Made by a program: the position numbers and the translations under genes. Shown here piece after piece: positions 8,090-15,950 of a DNA stretch of 21,457 nt. Below the pieces are notes generated by a model. The model was not told the DNA's origin. It ran no database searches and was given only the letters and a program-made list of their open reading frames with translations. The stretch comes from Planctomycetaceae bacterium UBA6894 (lineage in GTDB: Bacteria > Planctomycetota > Planctomycetia > Gemmatales > Gemmataceae), in assembly GCA_002451275.1 (NCBI GenBank), contig DKBS01000029.1:1152-22608 (forward strand), given 5' to 3'. Each line of letters opens with the position of its first letter. Position 1 is the stretch's first letter.

Positions 8090-8692
8090 TCACGCCGCCT
8101 GTTTCAAACCCGCAAGATCCTCCACAAGACTCTGCCTGACTGCATCAGCCAGCGGCGGGCTTTGGCCATCGTAATCACCGGTGCGGAGGCGGAGGCTGAC
8201 GGGTTCGCTAGTGTCAGCCAGCCACCGCAGCTCCTGGTCATCGAGCCGGAAATGCACCCAGTGGGCGGTGCCCCAGCAGCGATCTTCCTGGCGAGTACTC
8301 AACAGGTTGGCCGAGATGGCGCGCTTGCCGCCCAAGACCAATTGCAGGTGGTCCCCTCGCAGATCAGCCCAGGTTGCCGAGGCGGGATCCCCCGGGGGAA
8401 GATGGCTGTCGAGCAGCAGGGCCCCCTGCAACCCGCCTCCAAGCGGCAACACCCGGTTGTGCAACTCCAACTCCACACGCTGCATCTGCTCATCGTGGAT
8501 ACGGGCCAGGTGCAGCACATCCTGCACGCGGAACCACAAGGTCTGACGGTTTTCAAACACCAGCACAGCACGCTGCCCGATGCGCACCTTGCGATAGGTC
8601 TCGATGTAGCGCAGGTGGTTTGACAGGTACTCCTTGCGGCGCGCCTGGAACTCCTGCAGCGGTATCAGATCTTCCAGGGTCAGCGGACGCAT
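8090..8692 (-). CDS. DUF3501 family protein
   Basis: A 200-residue soluble protein without signal peptide or membrane segment. The N-terminus MRPLTLEDLIPLQEFQARR, then VRIGQRAVLVFENRQTLWF and a following RVQDVLHLARI segment, match my recollection of DUF3501 proteins. In that family, the opening LTxxDIxPxxEYxxxR and a central FENRxTxxxQ(I/V)QEM motif are conserved. The biochemical function is unknown. I recall DUF3501 genes often sitting next to rubrerythrin and an Fe-S (heterodisulfide reductase-like) protein in other bacteria; neither is next to it here. I chose ATG 8692 because the GGGGAGGG Shine-Dalgarno lies immediately before it. The open frame continues upstream to 8776, but that extension would place this ribosome site inside coding sequence. 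It converges on carA. Confidence 0.7.
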   Translation of the reverse strand: MRPLTLEDLIPLQEFQARRKEYLSNHLRYIETYRKVRIGQRAVLVFENRQTLWFRVQDVLHLARIHDEQMQRVELELHNRVLPLGGGLQGALLLDSHLPPGDPASATWADLRGDHLQLVLGGKRAISANLLSTRQEDRCWGTAHWVHFRLDDQELRWLADTSEPVSLRLRTGDYDGQSPPLADAVRQSLVEDLAGLKQAA

Positions 8693-8963
8693 CGGGCCCT
8701 CCCCCTTCATCCAGCACTTAGAAAAGCCACCACGCTGCCGGGACCCAATTTTGCGGTCCAGCTGTGAATGGAACAAGTCTGTGATTGCACCCCAGGAGGT
8801 TTTGCGGAGTCAATCCCAGACTACCCTGCTTAACAGGATGCCGAAACACTGGTCAGCTGCGCTCGTTTTTGCCTGCCAGCTTGTCATAAACTACTGAAGA
8901 GCATGAATGCGCCCGACCAGGGGCCATTCCAATCAGTTTGCAGTCAGCGGAGAGTGTTTCACC

Positions 8964-10304
8964 ATGGCCCGACGCAACCTCGCCTGGGTATTGGGCATTT
9001 TGGGTGTGGCGGTTCTCGCCTTCGCCGTGGGGCATTCAGCACCCACACGCGACCGAGACCGCGACTATGAACTGGTTCGGCTGGTGGTGGATGTGTTGCA
9101 GGAGGTGCGCACCCGGTATGTGCGCGAACTCACACCGGATGAGCAGCGCAGGCTGGTGGAGTCGATGGTCAACGGCGGCCTGGAGAGGCTCGACCCGCAT
9201 TCCGCCTTCATCAATCCCGAGGAATACAAGCAGTTCACCCGCCAGACGAAGGGGATTTTTGGCGGCGTGGGGCTTTCGCTGGGGGTCGACCCGCAAAAAG
9301 GCAATGTGCTGACAGTGGTGAGCCCCATCGTGGGAACCCCGGCCCACGAGGCCGGCATCCTTGCCGGCGACATTATCCTGAAAGTGGATGGCAAAAGCAC
9401 CGAAGCCCTGGGCATGAACGAGTCGATCGATGCCATCCAGGGCGAGCCAGGCACCGCGGTGACCCTGACCGTCCTGCACGAGGGTGACAAGGATCCGGTG
9501 GACATCACCGTGAAGCGCGCGGTGGTCAAGGTTCCCAGCGTGCTGGGAGACCGACGCCTTCCAGACGGTTCCTGGGACTTCATGATCGACAAAGAAAAGA
9601 AGATCGGCTACATCCGCCTTTCCAGCTTCTCGGAGACGGCTCCAGCCGAGATGAAGGAAGCCCTGGCCACTCTGCAGAAGCAAGGCATGACGGGGCTGAT
9701 CCTCGACCTGCGTGGCAACCCCGGCGGCCTGATCCGGGCGGCGGTTGAGATCGCCGACCTGTTCCTTGAGCAGGGGCGGATCGTCAGCACCAAGGGACGC
9801 GTCGCCCAAGAGGAAGCCTTCGAGGCTGTCGGCCCGGGAACCATCCTGCAACCGGTCCGCGAGCACCCGATCACGGTCATCATCAACCGCTACTCGGCTT
9901 CGGCCAGTGAAATCCTCGCCGCAGCACTGCAGGACCACGCCCGCGCGGTGGTGGTTGGCGAACGCAGCTTCGGCAAGGGCTCGGTGCAAAATGTCATCGA
10001 GATGGAATCCCGGGCGAGCGCCCTGAAGCTCACCACCGCCAGCTATTGGCGCCCCAGCGGGAAGAACATCCACCGCTTCCCCGACAGCAAGGAAAGCGAC
10101 GACTGGGGAGTGAGCCCCGACAAGGGACACGAGGTGAAGCTGGAGGACAAGGAGCGCATCAACTACCTGCGCTGGCGCAATGACCGCGATGTGGTGCGGA
10201 AGGCCGACCATCCCGGCCGCAAGCCGGTCCTGCCTGATTTCAAGGACACGGTGCTCGACAAGGCGCTGGAGACCACCCGCGCCAAACTGTCCACCCATGG
10301 CTGA
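8964..10304 (+). CDS. S41 family carboxyl-terminal processing protease (CtpA-like)
   Basis: A 446-residue periplasmic serine protease of the C-terminal processing (Prc/CtpA) family, which trims or degrades envelope proteins from their C-termini. The N-terminus has a basic MARR followed by a hydrophobic segment (about 5-22) that acts as signal peptide or anchor. A PDZ domain spans about 97-180 (IFGGVGLSLG to the VTLTVLHEG strand). The S41 core contains GLILDLRGNPGG and then RYSASASEILAAALQD. By spacing to E. coli Prc (S430, K455), the catalytic Ser is S313 and the Lys is K338 in GERSFGKGSVQ. ATG 8964 is chosen because GGAGAG lies nine bases upstream and the signal sequence starts there. An upstream in-frame ATG at 8907 would bury the signal. 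It is the first gene of a three-gene overlapping operon. Confidence 0.92.
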   Translation: MARRNLAWVLGILGVAVLAFAVGHSAPTRDRDRDYELVRLVVDVLQEVRTRYVRELTPDEQRRLVESMVNGGLERLDPHSAFINPEEYKQFTRQTKGIFGGVGLSLGVDPQKGNVLTVVSPIVGTPAHEAGILAGDIILKVDGKSTEALGMNESIDAIQGEPGTAVTLTVLHEGDKDPVDITVKRAVVKVPSVLGDRRLPDGSWDFMIDKEKKIGYIRLSSFSETAPAEMKEALATLQKQGMTGLILDLRGNPGGLIRAAVEIADLFLEQGRIVSTKGRVAQEEAFEAVGPGTILQPVREHPITVIINRYSASASEILAAALQDHARAVVVGERSFGKGSVQNVIEMESRASALKLTTASYWRPSGKNIHRFPDSKESDDWGVSPDKGHEVKLEDKERINYLRWRNDRDVVRKADHPGRKPVLPDFKDTVLDKALETTRAKLSTHG

Positions 10305-11037
10305 ACAAACAAACCCGCCCTCCCAAGCGTCTAAACCGCCGGCTCCCGAGGGAGTTTCCGGATGGATCCTCTTTGAGGACAACCACTGCCTGGCCTTCAA
10401 CAAGCCAGCCGGCACACTCACGCAGGGGGTGCCCGAAGGATTGCCGGCCCTCGAGCACATCGCCCGCGATTACCTGCGCCACCACTACCACAAGAAAGGC
10501 CGCGTTTACCTGGGTATTCCCCACCGGCTCGACCGTCCGGTTTCCGGCGTGGTTTTGTTTGCCCGGAGTTCCAAAGCCGCGGCACGCCTGGCAGAACAGT
10601 TTCGCGATCGTCAAGTCACCAAGATCTACCAGGCATGGCTGGCCCATCCCCTTGATCTAGAACTGCCTGGTGAGGACACCTGGACTGACTTCATTCGCAA
10701 GGTGCCTGATGAAGCCCGCGGCGAAGTTTGCGCCCAGGATACCCCCGGCGCCAAGCAGGCCATCACCCGCATGCGGGTGATGCTGCGCCTGCCCGGTCGC
10801 ACCCTGGTGCAACTAGAACCCGAAACCGGCCGGATGCATCAACTGCGTTTGCAAGCATCCCTGCGAGGTGTCCCCATCGTGGGCGACACCCTTTACGGCG
10901 GCATCTCACTGGAAGGGCCCCATAGCCAGCCTGCCATCGCCCTGCATGCGCGCTCGCTCACCTTCCTGCACCCCATCCGCTACGGCCCCATCACCCTCAC
11001 GGCCCCTTACCCCCAACATTTCCCTCCCCCGGCATGA
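10297..11037 (+). CDS. RluA-family pseudouridine synthase
   Basis: A 246-residue RNA pseudouridine synthase of the RluA/RluC/RluD family, converting specific uridines in rRNA or tRNA. The catalytic aspartate is D79 in HRLDRPVSGVVLFA. The family motifs KIYQAWL and GRMHQLRLQASLRGVPIVGD are present, followed by LYGG. There is no S4 RNA-binding domain; the protein starts with a roughly 20-residue Pro/Ser-rich tail and goes straight into the catalytic fold, as in RluA-like short members. ATG 10297 overlaps the end of the S41 gene by eight bases, with no clear Shine-Dalgarno, so translational coupling is likely. The open frame continues further upstream inside the S41 gene, but that part has no family similarity. 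The exact target nucleotide cannot be read from sequence. Confidence 0.9.
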   Translation: MAEQTNPPSQASKPPAPEGVSGWILFEDNHCLAFNKPAGTLTQGVPEGLPALEHIARDYLRHHYHKKGRVYLGIPHRLDRPVSGVVLFARSSKAAARLAEQFRDRQVTKIYQAWLAHPLDLELPGEDTWTDFIRKVPDEARGEVCAQDTPGAKQAITRMRVMLRLPGRTLVQLEPETGRMHQLRLQASLRGVPIVGDTLYGGISLEGPHSQPAIALHARSLTFLHPIRYGPITLTAPYPQHFPPPA

Positions 11038-11762
11038 ACATACCCTCCCCGGATTTCCATCTGATCCCGGTCCTCGACTTGATGGATGGCAAGGCCGTAC
11101 ACGCCGTAGGCGGCGATCGTGCCCACTACCAGCCCCTCACGGGCCGCTACGCCCCCTCCCCGGCCCCGGATGCGGTGCTGGGCGCCCTGGAATCGGTCCT
11201 TCCCAGGCAGGTGGCTTATGTAGCCGATCTGGATGCCATCCGAATGGTTGGGGACAACACGGCCCTGCTGGCTCCAGCCTTGAATCGTGGCTGGACCGTG
11301 TGGCTCGACACTGGCCTTAGGGACCGGCCTCCCCCCATCCGTGCAGGGATCGTCCCCATCGCTGGCACCGAAACCATGGAATCTCCTGCAGTTTTGGAGC
11401 GACTGTTGGCGGATCTTGAAAGGCTTGTGGTCAGTGTGGATTTGCGAGGCGGAAGGCCCATCCGCACGCAAGGGAGTCTTTGGCCCGAGGAATCGGCCGG
11501 CGCACTGCTCCAGCGGGTGGTGGGTCTGGGCGCCCGCACAATCATTGTGCTGGACCTGGCCGTGGTGGGCCGTTCCGGCGGGCCAGCCCATTTGGCCTTG
11601 GCCCACGCCTGCAAACAGACAAACCCTCAGGTGGAGATCTATTTGGGTGGCGGTATACGCGGCCCGGAGGATTTGCATTCGTGCCGTCAGGCCTGCCTTT
11701 CCGGCGCACTGGTGGCAACCGCGCTGCAAGCTGGCGCGCTGGACGCTTGCTTGACCCGGTAA
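11034..11762 (+). CDS. HisA/HisF-related (beta/alpha)8-barrel enzyme
   Basis: A 242-residue protein of the HisA/HisF barrel superfamily (PF00977-type), but divergent from true HisA. The two catalytic aspartates of HisA have counterparts: D15 in PVLDLMDGKAVHAV and D136 in VVSVDLRGG. The first phosphate loop is kept as GGGIRGPEDL from G205. The second, normally GKAL or GRAL in HisA, reads ATAL (228-231), so one glycine/basic pair is lost. I think it belongs to the uncharacterised 'related to proFAR isomerase' group (COG1411). From memory, members occur with tetrahydromethanopterin C1 genes in methylotrophs and planctomycetes. The ATG overlaps the stop of the RluA gene by four bases (ATGA). No other his genes are nearby. 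The substrate is unknown. Confidence 0.75.
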   Translation: MNIPSPDFHLIPVLDLMDGKAVHAVGGDRAHYQPLTGRYAPSPAPDAVLGALESVLPRQVAYVADLDAIRMVGDNTALLAPALNRGWTVWLDTGLRDRPPPIRAGIVPIAGTETMESPAVLERLLADLERLVVSVDLRGGRPIRTQGSLWPEESAGALLQRVVGLGARTIIVLDLAVVGRSGGPAHLALAHACKQTNPQVEIYLGGGIRGPEDLHSCRQACLSGALVATALQAGALDACLTR

Positions 11763-11781
11763 AACGCTCGCCCAACAACCA

Positions 11782-11813
11782 AACACCCCGCCGGATCAAA
11801 TCGACGGGGTGTT
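11782..11813. terminator. Hairpin terminator between convergent genes
   Basis: AACACCCCG (11782-11790) pairs perfectly with CGGGGTGTT (11805-11813) across a 14-base loop. On the plus strand it is followed by GCATTCAATTTTT. On the minus strand it is followed by TTTGGTTGTT. It lies 20 bases after the HisA-related gene and 24 bases from the end of the lipoprotein gene on the other strand, so it fits a bidirectional terminator. Confidence 0.75.
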
Positions 11814-11836
11814 GCATTCAATTTTTGAACCCGAGC

Positions 11837-12697
11837 TTAGCGGTTGGGGGCCGGGTATGGTGCCGCCGGAATTCTCAAAGGCGAGCCCTGCATGGTTGGG
11901 CTGCCGGGAGGGGGCGGCAATTGACTGCCGCCGATAGGCAAAGGGGAGACGGCAGGTCCACTCACATTGGGTGGAGGGTTAGGGTTCACCACCGGAGCAG
12001 GCGGTGCCACCGGCTTGGGCGATGGGGCTTCCGCTGGTGGAGGGGGCACTGGCAGGTCACCCGGGACGGGTGCTGCAGGGGCCTCTGGCGCCGCGGGAGG
12101 TGGCGATGGAATCGAAACCATGGAGCTGGGTGCTGGAGGAGGCACCAAATCCGCCGCCCCAAGTGGACTGGTCTCTCCGGGATTGGCACCCACCTCTTTG
12201 GATGAGGAAACAGTGCTGCCGGGGGTCTGGATTTCCTTGGGAGGAACCACTCCCTCGGTGATCGGGGCAACGCCGGGAACCTTGGGCAATGGCAATTGAC
12301 TGGCCGTGTTGTAGGCCGAGCCCTGGGCGGTGGGAGGCGGCACAAGGCCCTTGGTGCCACCGGATGCAGCGGACTGGAACCCTGTGGATTGGCCACGCCC
12401 GGCGGCCTGCGTCACACCGGAGGATCCAGACTTGTTGCCGGAGGTCTGCTGAACCGATCCAGGAGGCGAAAACGCGTTGCCGGTTCCGTCGTCCGCAGAA
12501 GCTATTTCAGATGGAGTCTTCCTCTGCGCGGTGGCACCGTCGGTAGGCTTCACCTGCCACATGGGCGGCGGACTGGCCGGGCCGGAATTCCGGGAAAGGA
12601 AGCCCTTGCCACTCTGGCATCCGGTTAGCCCCAAGCCCGTGCCAAGAGCCAAGCCCCACAGGCCAGCGTTCAGCCAAGTTTTTCGGTTCGAGCGCAT
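11837..12697 (-). CDS. Proline-rich lipoprotein of unknown function
   Basis: A 286-residue predicted lipoprotein. The N-terminus MRSNRKTWLN is basic, then a hydrophobic stretch leads to the lipobox LTGC, with the lipidated cysteine at C27. The rest is low complexity: residues 28 to about 170 are Ser/Gly/Thr/Gln-rich, and the C-terminal 110 are dominated by Pro and Ala with several PPP and PPPP runs. No catalytic domain is visible. Such a tail is probably extended or disordered and could span the periplasm or bind peptidoglycan or a partner, but that is inference. ATG 12697 is chosen because AAGGGG precedes it at good spacing. The frame is open upstream to 12721, but those eight residues would precede the basic n-region. 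It lies downstream of the rhomboid gene on the same strand, 135 bases away. Confidence 0.72.
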   Translation of the reverse strand: MRSNRKTWLNAGLWGLALGTGLGLTGCQSGKGFLSRNSGPASPPPMWQVKPTDGATAQRKTPSEIASADDGTGNAFSPPGSVQQTSGNKSGSSGVTQAAGRGQSTGFQSAASGGTKGLVPPPTAQGSAYNTASQLPLPKVPGVAPITEGVVPPKEIQTPGSTVSSSKEVGANPGETSPLGAADLVPPPAPSSMVSIPSPPPAAPEAPAAPVPGDLPVPPPPAEAPSPKPVAPPAPVVNPNPPPNVSGPAVSPLPIGGSQLPPPPGSPTMQGSPLRIPAAPYPAPNR

Positions 12698-12832
12698 CGT
12701 GCACCCCTTGATCGTCAGCAACTTCCCCGCATCCTTGCGGAGATCAGCTCAAGCGAACTTCCAGTCACGGCGGGGCAGTACCCGAAAGGAAGCTTTCAAA
12801 TCAATAGAGTTTCGAGGATCCGCAGTAGCGTC

Positions 12833-13768
12833 TCATTCCCTGCCGAGCGTTGTCCACACCCAGCCTATGGCCAAGCCGCCTGCCAACCCGGCCCCGTGTG
12901 CCCAGTTTGCCATGGGTGAAGAAGGAACCGGCGCCAAAATTCCCATCAATAACCAGCCCACCAGCAACATAGCTGTGCCCGGACTCATGAATAGTCCCAT
13001 CCGCGGGGCACGGACCGATGCAACCCAGATGAAGCCGGCAATCCCGTAAAGCACTCCCGACATGCCCCCAAACCGGATACCGGGACCGAAAAAGGCCTGA
13101 GCACAGTTGGAAAAAACCGCAAGCACCAGGACCATCAATGCCAGACGCCATGTTCCGATGGATCTCTCCAGGGCAGTCCCCAGGCTGGAAAGCATCAGCA
13201 TGTTGAAAAGCAGGTGGATCCCATCCAGATGTAAAAAAATGGGCGAAACCAGACGCCACACCTGGCCCTTGGCAATGCTCTCCATAGGCGCACGCAGGGA
13301 AAAGGGAAATCTCACCAAATCCTGCGGTGAACCGATCTGCACCTCGCCCGAAGGTGCCTGGAACCAAAGCGCGTCTTGGACACGCTTTTTGTCTCCGCTC
13401 ATGCCAAGTAGGTACACCACAACCGACACAACTATCAGCAGAACAGTCAATGGGGCCCTGATGGCCCCGGTTCCTTCCACACGGCGCTCAAAAGTTTCCT
13501 GACGGCGCTCGTAGGCCTTTTCCTCGCGCTCTTCCAGTTGTCGCAACTTGCGGGCCGACAGGCTTGCTTGCGCATAAGCAGGATTTCCTGGCTCGGCGAT
13601 AAACCTGACCCACAACTCGCGGGCCTTTGCCACCTGGTCTTCCTCGATAACCCACACGTCCCAGCCAGCCTTGGCCAGCATCACCTTGGCATCGATGCCT
13701 TGGGTGAGCAGGTAATCGGCAAAGCGGTTTGCCGTGGCCGTATCCTCGGAATATCCCACCTGCCGCAT
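12833..13768 (-). CDS. Rhomboid family intramembrane serine protease
   Basis: A 311-residue rhomboid. Residues 1-75 form a soluble domain opening with SEDTATANRFADYLLTQGID, resembling the cytoplasmic domain of GlpG-type rhomboids. A charged, probably helical linker follows (about 75-100, rich in R, E and K). The first membrane segment is PLTVLLIVVSVVVYLLG. The loop/TM2 motif is QVWRLVSPIFLHLDG, then HLLFNML. The catalytic dyad is S237 in GGMSGVLYG and H291 in NWAHGAGLAGG, and the normal membrane segments lie between and after. It cleaves transmembrane substrates in the inner membrane. ATG 13768 has an AAGGAG eight bases upstream. It is divergent from nth over about 100 bases, and the lipoprotein gene follows on the same strand. 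Physiological substrates cannot be inferred. Confidence 0.92.
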   Translation of the reverse strand: MRQVGYSEDTATANRFADYLLTQGIDAKVMLAKAGWDVWVIEEDQVAKARELWVRFIAEPGNPAYAQASLSARKLRQLEEREEKAYERRQETFERRVEGTGAIRAPLTVLLIVVSVVVYLLGMSGDKKRVQDALWFQAPSGEVQIGSPQDLVRFPFSLRAPMESIAKGQVWRLVSPIFLHLDGIHLLFNMLMLSSLGTALERSIGTWRLALMVLVLAVFSNCAQAFFGPGIRFGGMSGVLYGIAGFIWVASVRAPRMGLFMSPGTAMLLVGWLLMGILAPVPSSPMANWAHGAGLAGGLAIGWVWTTLGRE

Positions 13769-13871
13769 GCGCGGGCTCCTTTTGCCTTGGGCCTTCAGGC
13801 GGGCACTTCCTTACCCTGAAAACCGGTCGAATTTCATCATACTCACTAGAAATAGCTTGTGGACGCTTGGA

Positions 13872-14549
13872 ATGACTGCCCGATATCCCCTGGAAAACCC
13901 CATGCGCGAAAGCCAGCCGAAAAGGAAGAAACGAGCCGGCAAAATCATGGCGGAGCTCACGCGGCTCTATCCGGACGCCAAATGCGCGCTGGCTTATGAA
14001 AGCCCCTGGCAGCTCCTGGTAGCCACCATCCTTTCGGCGCAGTGCACGGATGCCCGGGTCAACATGGTGGTCCCTGCCCTGTTCAAGCGTTTCCCCACCG
14101 TGGAAGCCATGGCTAAGGCCAGCCAGACCGATGTGGAAAAGCTTGTGCAATCCACCGGATTTTTCCGCAACAAGGCCAAGAACCTGATCGCCTGCGCCAA
14201 GGCCTTGGTGGACCAGCACCAAGGCGAGGTGCCCAACCGGCTGGAAGCCCTGGTCCCGCTGCCCGGTGTTGGCCGGAAAACCGCCAATGTGGTTCTGGGC
14301 AACGCCTTTGGAATCCCGGGAATCACTGTGGATACCCATGTGGGCCGTTTGTCACGCCGGCTGGGCCTGACCAAACACGAAGACCCGGTGAAGGTGGAAC
14401 AGGACCTGATGGAGCTATGGCCTGCAGAGAGCTGGACCATCGGGTGTCTGCGCGTGATCGACCATGGTCGGGCTGTATGCGACGCCCGCAAACCCAAGTG
14501 CGAGTCTTGCAGTCTTTCATCCATGTGTCCGAAAATGGGCATCCATTGA
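13872..14549 (+). CDS. nth: Endonuclease III (DNA glycosylase/AP lyase)
   Basis: Endonuclease III removes oxidised pyrimidines and nicks abasic sites in base excision repair. From ATG 13872 the protein is 225 residues; from ATG 13902 it would be 215, closer to E. coli Nth (211). The Shine-Dalgarno is weak for both, so the start is uncertain. The helix-hairpin-helix is LPGVGRKTANVVLG with catalytic K136, and the catalytic aspartate is D154 in VDTHVGRLSRRLGL. The 18-residue gap matches K120/D138 in E. coli. The [4Fe-4S] cluster cysteines near the C-terminus have the exact Cx6Cx2Cx5C spacing (CDARKPKCESCSLSSMC). The N-terminal extension is basic (KRKKR). pepT follows 22 bases downstream on the same strand, so they are probably co-transcribed. 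Confidence 0.95.
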   Translation: MTARYPLENPMRESQPKRKKRAGKIMAELTRLYPDAKCALAYESPWQLLVATILSAQCTDARVNMVVPALFKRFPTVEAMAKASQTDVEKLVQSTGFFRNKAKNLIACAKALVDQHQGEVPNRLEALVPLPGVGRKTANVVLGNAFGIPGITVDTHVGRLSRRLGLTKHEDPVKVEQDLMELWPAESWTIGCLRVIDHGRAVCDARKPKCESCSLSSMCPKMGIH

Positions 14550-14571
14550 ACTTGTTTTTTGGAGAATCAAG

Positions 14572-15810
14572 ATGAGGCATCCCGCCCAGCGCCTGTTGGA
14601 CCGTTTTGTACGGTATGTGAAGGTGGACACCACCGCCAATGACTCCTCCCCAACCTACCCCAGTTCGCCCGGGCAATTGATTTTGGGCAAGTTGATCGCC
14701 GACGAGCTTCGGGCCATGGGTGCCAAGGAGGTGGAGCAGACCGACAAGGGCATCGTTTTCGCCACGCTGCCCGCGGTGCAAGCCAAACCCGGCCCTGTGG
14801 TAGCCTGGATCGCCCACCTCGACACCTCACCGGAAACCACCGGCAAGGATGTTCAACCGATGGTGCACAGCAATTACCAGGGCCAAGCGATTCCGCTTCA
14901 CGGCAAACCAGGATTGGTGCTCGATCCCGGGCACCATCCCGACCTGGCTGCCTTGGTGGGCAAAACCATCGTCACCACCGATGGCAGCACGCTTCTGGGC
15001 GCTGACGACAAGGCTGGGGTGGCCGTGATCATCGAGGCAGCGCACCGTCTTTTGGAAAAACCCAACCAACCCCGCGGCACCATCCGCCTGTGCCTCACCT
15101 GCGACGAGGAAATCGGCAAGGGGACCGACCACCTGGACCTGAAAAAGCTGGGCGCGGATTGGGCCTATACCCTGGACGGCGGCGGCACCAGCGAGATTGA
15201 CCACGCCACCTTCTCGGCCGACCTTGCCGAGGTGATCGTGCATGGGGTGAACATTCATCCCGCCATCGCGAAAGACCGCATGACCAACGCCCTGCGCATG
15301 GCCGGGATACTGCTGGAAAGGCTGCCTCGCACCATGGCACCCGAAACCACCGAGGGCGAGAAAGGATTTTTGCACCCCTACAAAATTGAGGGGGGAGTCG
15401 ATCGCGTGCGCATCGCGATCCTGCTGCGCGATTTCCAGACCGCCAAGCTCGCCGAGCAAGCCGACTTGCTGCGTTCCATCGCGCGTTCCATCGAAGCCGA
15501 TTTCCCTGCGGGTCGCATTGAGATCAACATCAAACCGCAATATCGCAACATGGCCGACGGCATGGAGAAAGCCCCCCACGTCCTCCCCCTGGCCCAGCAG
15601 GCAATGGAAGCGGCTGGCCTGGCCCCCAGACTCACCAGCGTTCGCGGCGGCACCGACGGGAGCCGTCTCACCGAAAAAGGCCTCCCCTGCCCCAACCTTT
15701 CCTGTGGCGAGCACAATCTGCATTCGCCACTGGAATGGACCTGTCTGGAGGAAATGGATACAGCCTGCTCCGTGCTGGAGAAGATGGCCGTCATCCTGGC
15801 CCAGGGATAA
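14572..15810 (+). CDS. pepT: Peptidase T (tripeptide aminopeptidase)
   Basis: PepT is a cytoplasmic dinuclear-zinc M20 peptidase that removes the N-terminal residue of tripeptides. The length, 412 residues, matches E. coli PepT (408). The zinc and catalytic motifs appear in order: H82 and D84 in AHLDTSPE, GADDKAGVA (bridging Asp), TCDEEIGKGTDH (catalytic Glu and zinc Glu), LDGGG (zinc Asp), and GEHNLHSP near the C-terminus (last zinc His). The dimerisation-domain segment has VNIHPAIAKDRMTNAL, typical of PepT, and RGGTDGSRLTEKG is conserved. ATG 14572 has GGAG eight bases upstream. The frame is open much further up, but that part overlaps nth and has no family similarity. Confidence 0.95.
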   Translation: MRHPAQRLLDRFVRYVKVDTTANDSSPTYPSSPGQLILGKLIADELRAMGAKEVEQTDKGIVFATLPAVQAKPGPVVAWIAHLDTSPETTGKDVQPMVHSNYQGQAIPLHGKPGLVLDPGHHPDLAALVGKTIVTTDGSTLLGADDKAGVAVIIEAAHRLLEKPNQPRGTIRLCLTCDEEIGKGTDHLDLKKLGADWAYTLDGGGTSEIDHATFSADLAEVIVHGVNIHPAIAKDRMTNALRMAGILLERLPRTMAPETTEGEKGFLHPYKIEGGVDRVRIAILLRDFQTAKLAEQADLLRSIARSIEADFPAGRIEINIKPQYRNMADGMEKAPHVLPLAQQAMEAAGLAPRLTSVRGGTDGSRLTEKGLPCPNLSCGEHNLHSPLEWTCLEEMDTACSVLEKMAVILAQG

Positions 15811-15924
15811 ATGGAACTGCTTTTCCCGAAGGCTTGGGTGGTAAATATGCCCCGGATGGCATTGCCTTTTGAAATCCTCCGGAGAACCGAAGAGTCAAGC
15901 CTGGGGCTTTACCGAAAAAAATAA
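15811..15924 (+). CDS. Possible 37-residue small protein abutting pepT
   Basis: An ATG follows directly after the pepT TAA (TAAATG), and the frame stays open for 37 codons to a TAA at 15922. AGGG in the last pepT codons lies a few bases before the ATG and could serve as a ribosome site by termination-reinitiation. The peptide starts MELLFPKAWVV and ends in a basic YRKK. It shows no domain, signal sequence or family I recognise. A frame of this length can arise by chance in GC-rich intergenic DNA, so this is only a candidate. The rest of the 140-base gap before the ROK gene holds an A-rich run at 15914-15926 that may be a T-tract for minus-strand termination. Confidence 0.22.
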   Translation: MELLFPKAWVVNMPRMALPFEILRRTEESSLGLYRKK

Positions 15925-15950
15925 AATCCTTGGTAACTGGGACAAAGTCC

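Noticed and set aside
8693..8963. A small gene in the 271-base divergent gap, suggested by AGGAGG at 8794-8799
   Set aside because: The nearest start codon is only two bases from the AGGAGG, and the following 31-codon frame shows no recognisable feature.
9036..10460. A long open frame (about 470 codons) antisense to the S41 protease gene, and a similar one antisense to selA (2940-4316)
   Set aside because: GC-rich coding DNA often leaves antisense frames open. The translations show no domain, and the sense genes have full sets of catalytic motifs.
11034..11762. Naming this gene hisA
   Set aside because: The second phosphate loop is altered and no his genes are nearby, so a histidine pathway role is not supported.
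12727..12740. CCGCA/TGCGG hairpin upstream of the lipoprotein gene as a regulatory element
   Set aside because: Five pairs are common by chance in GC-rich DNA, and there is no other supporting signal.
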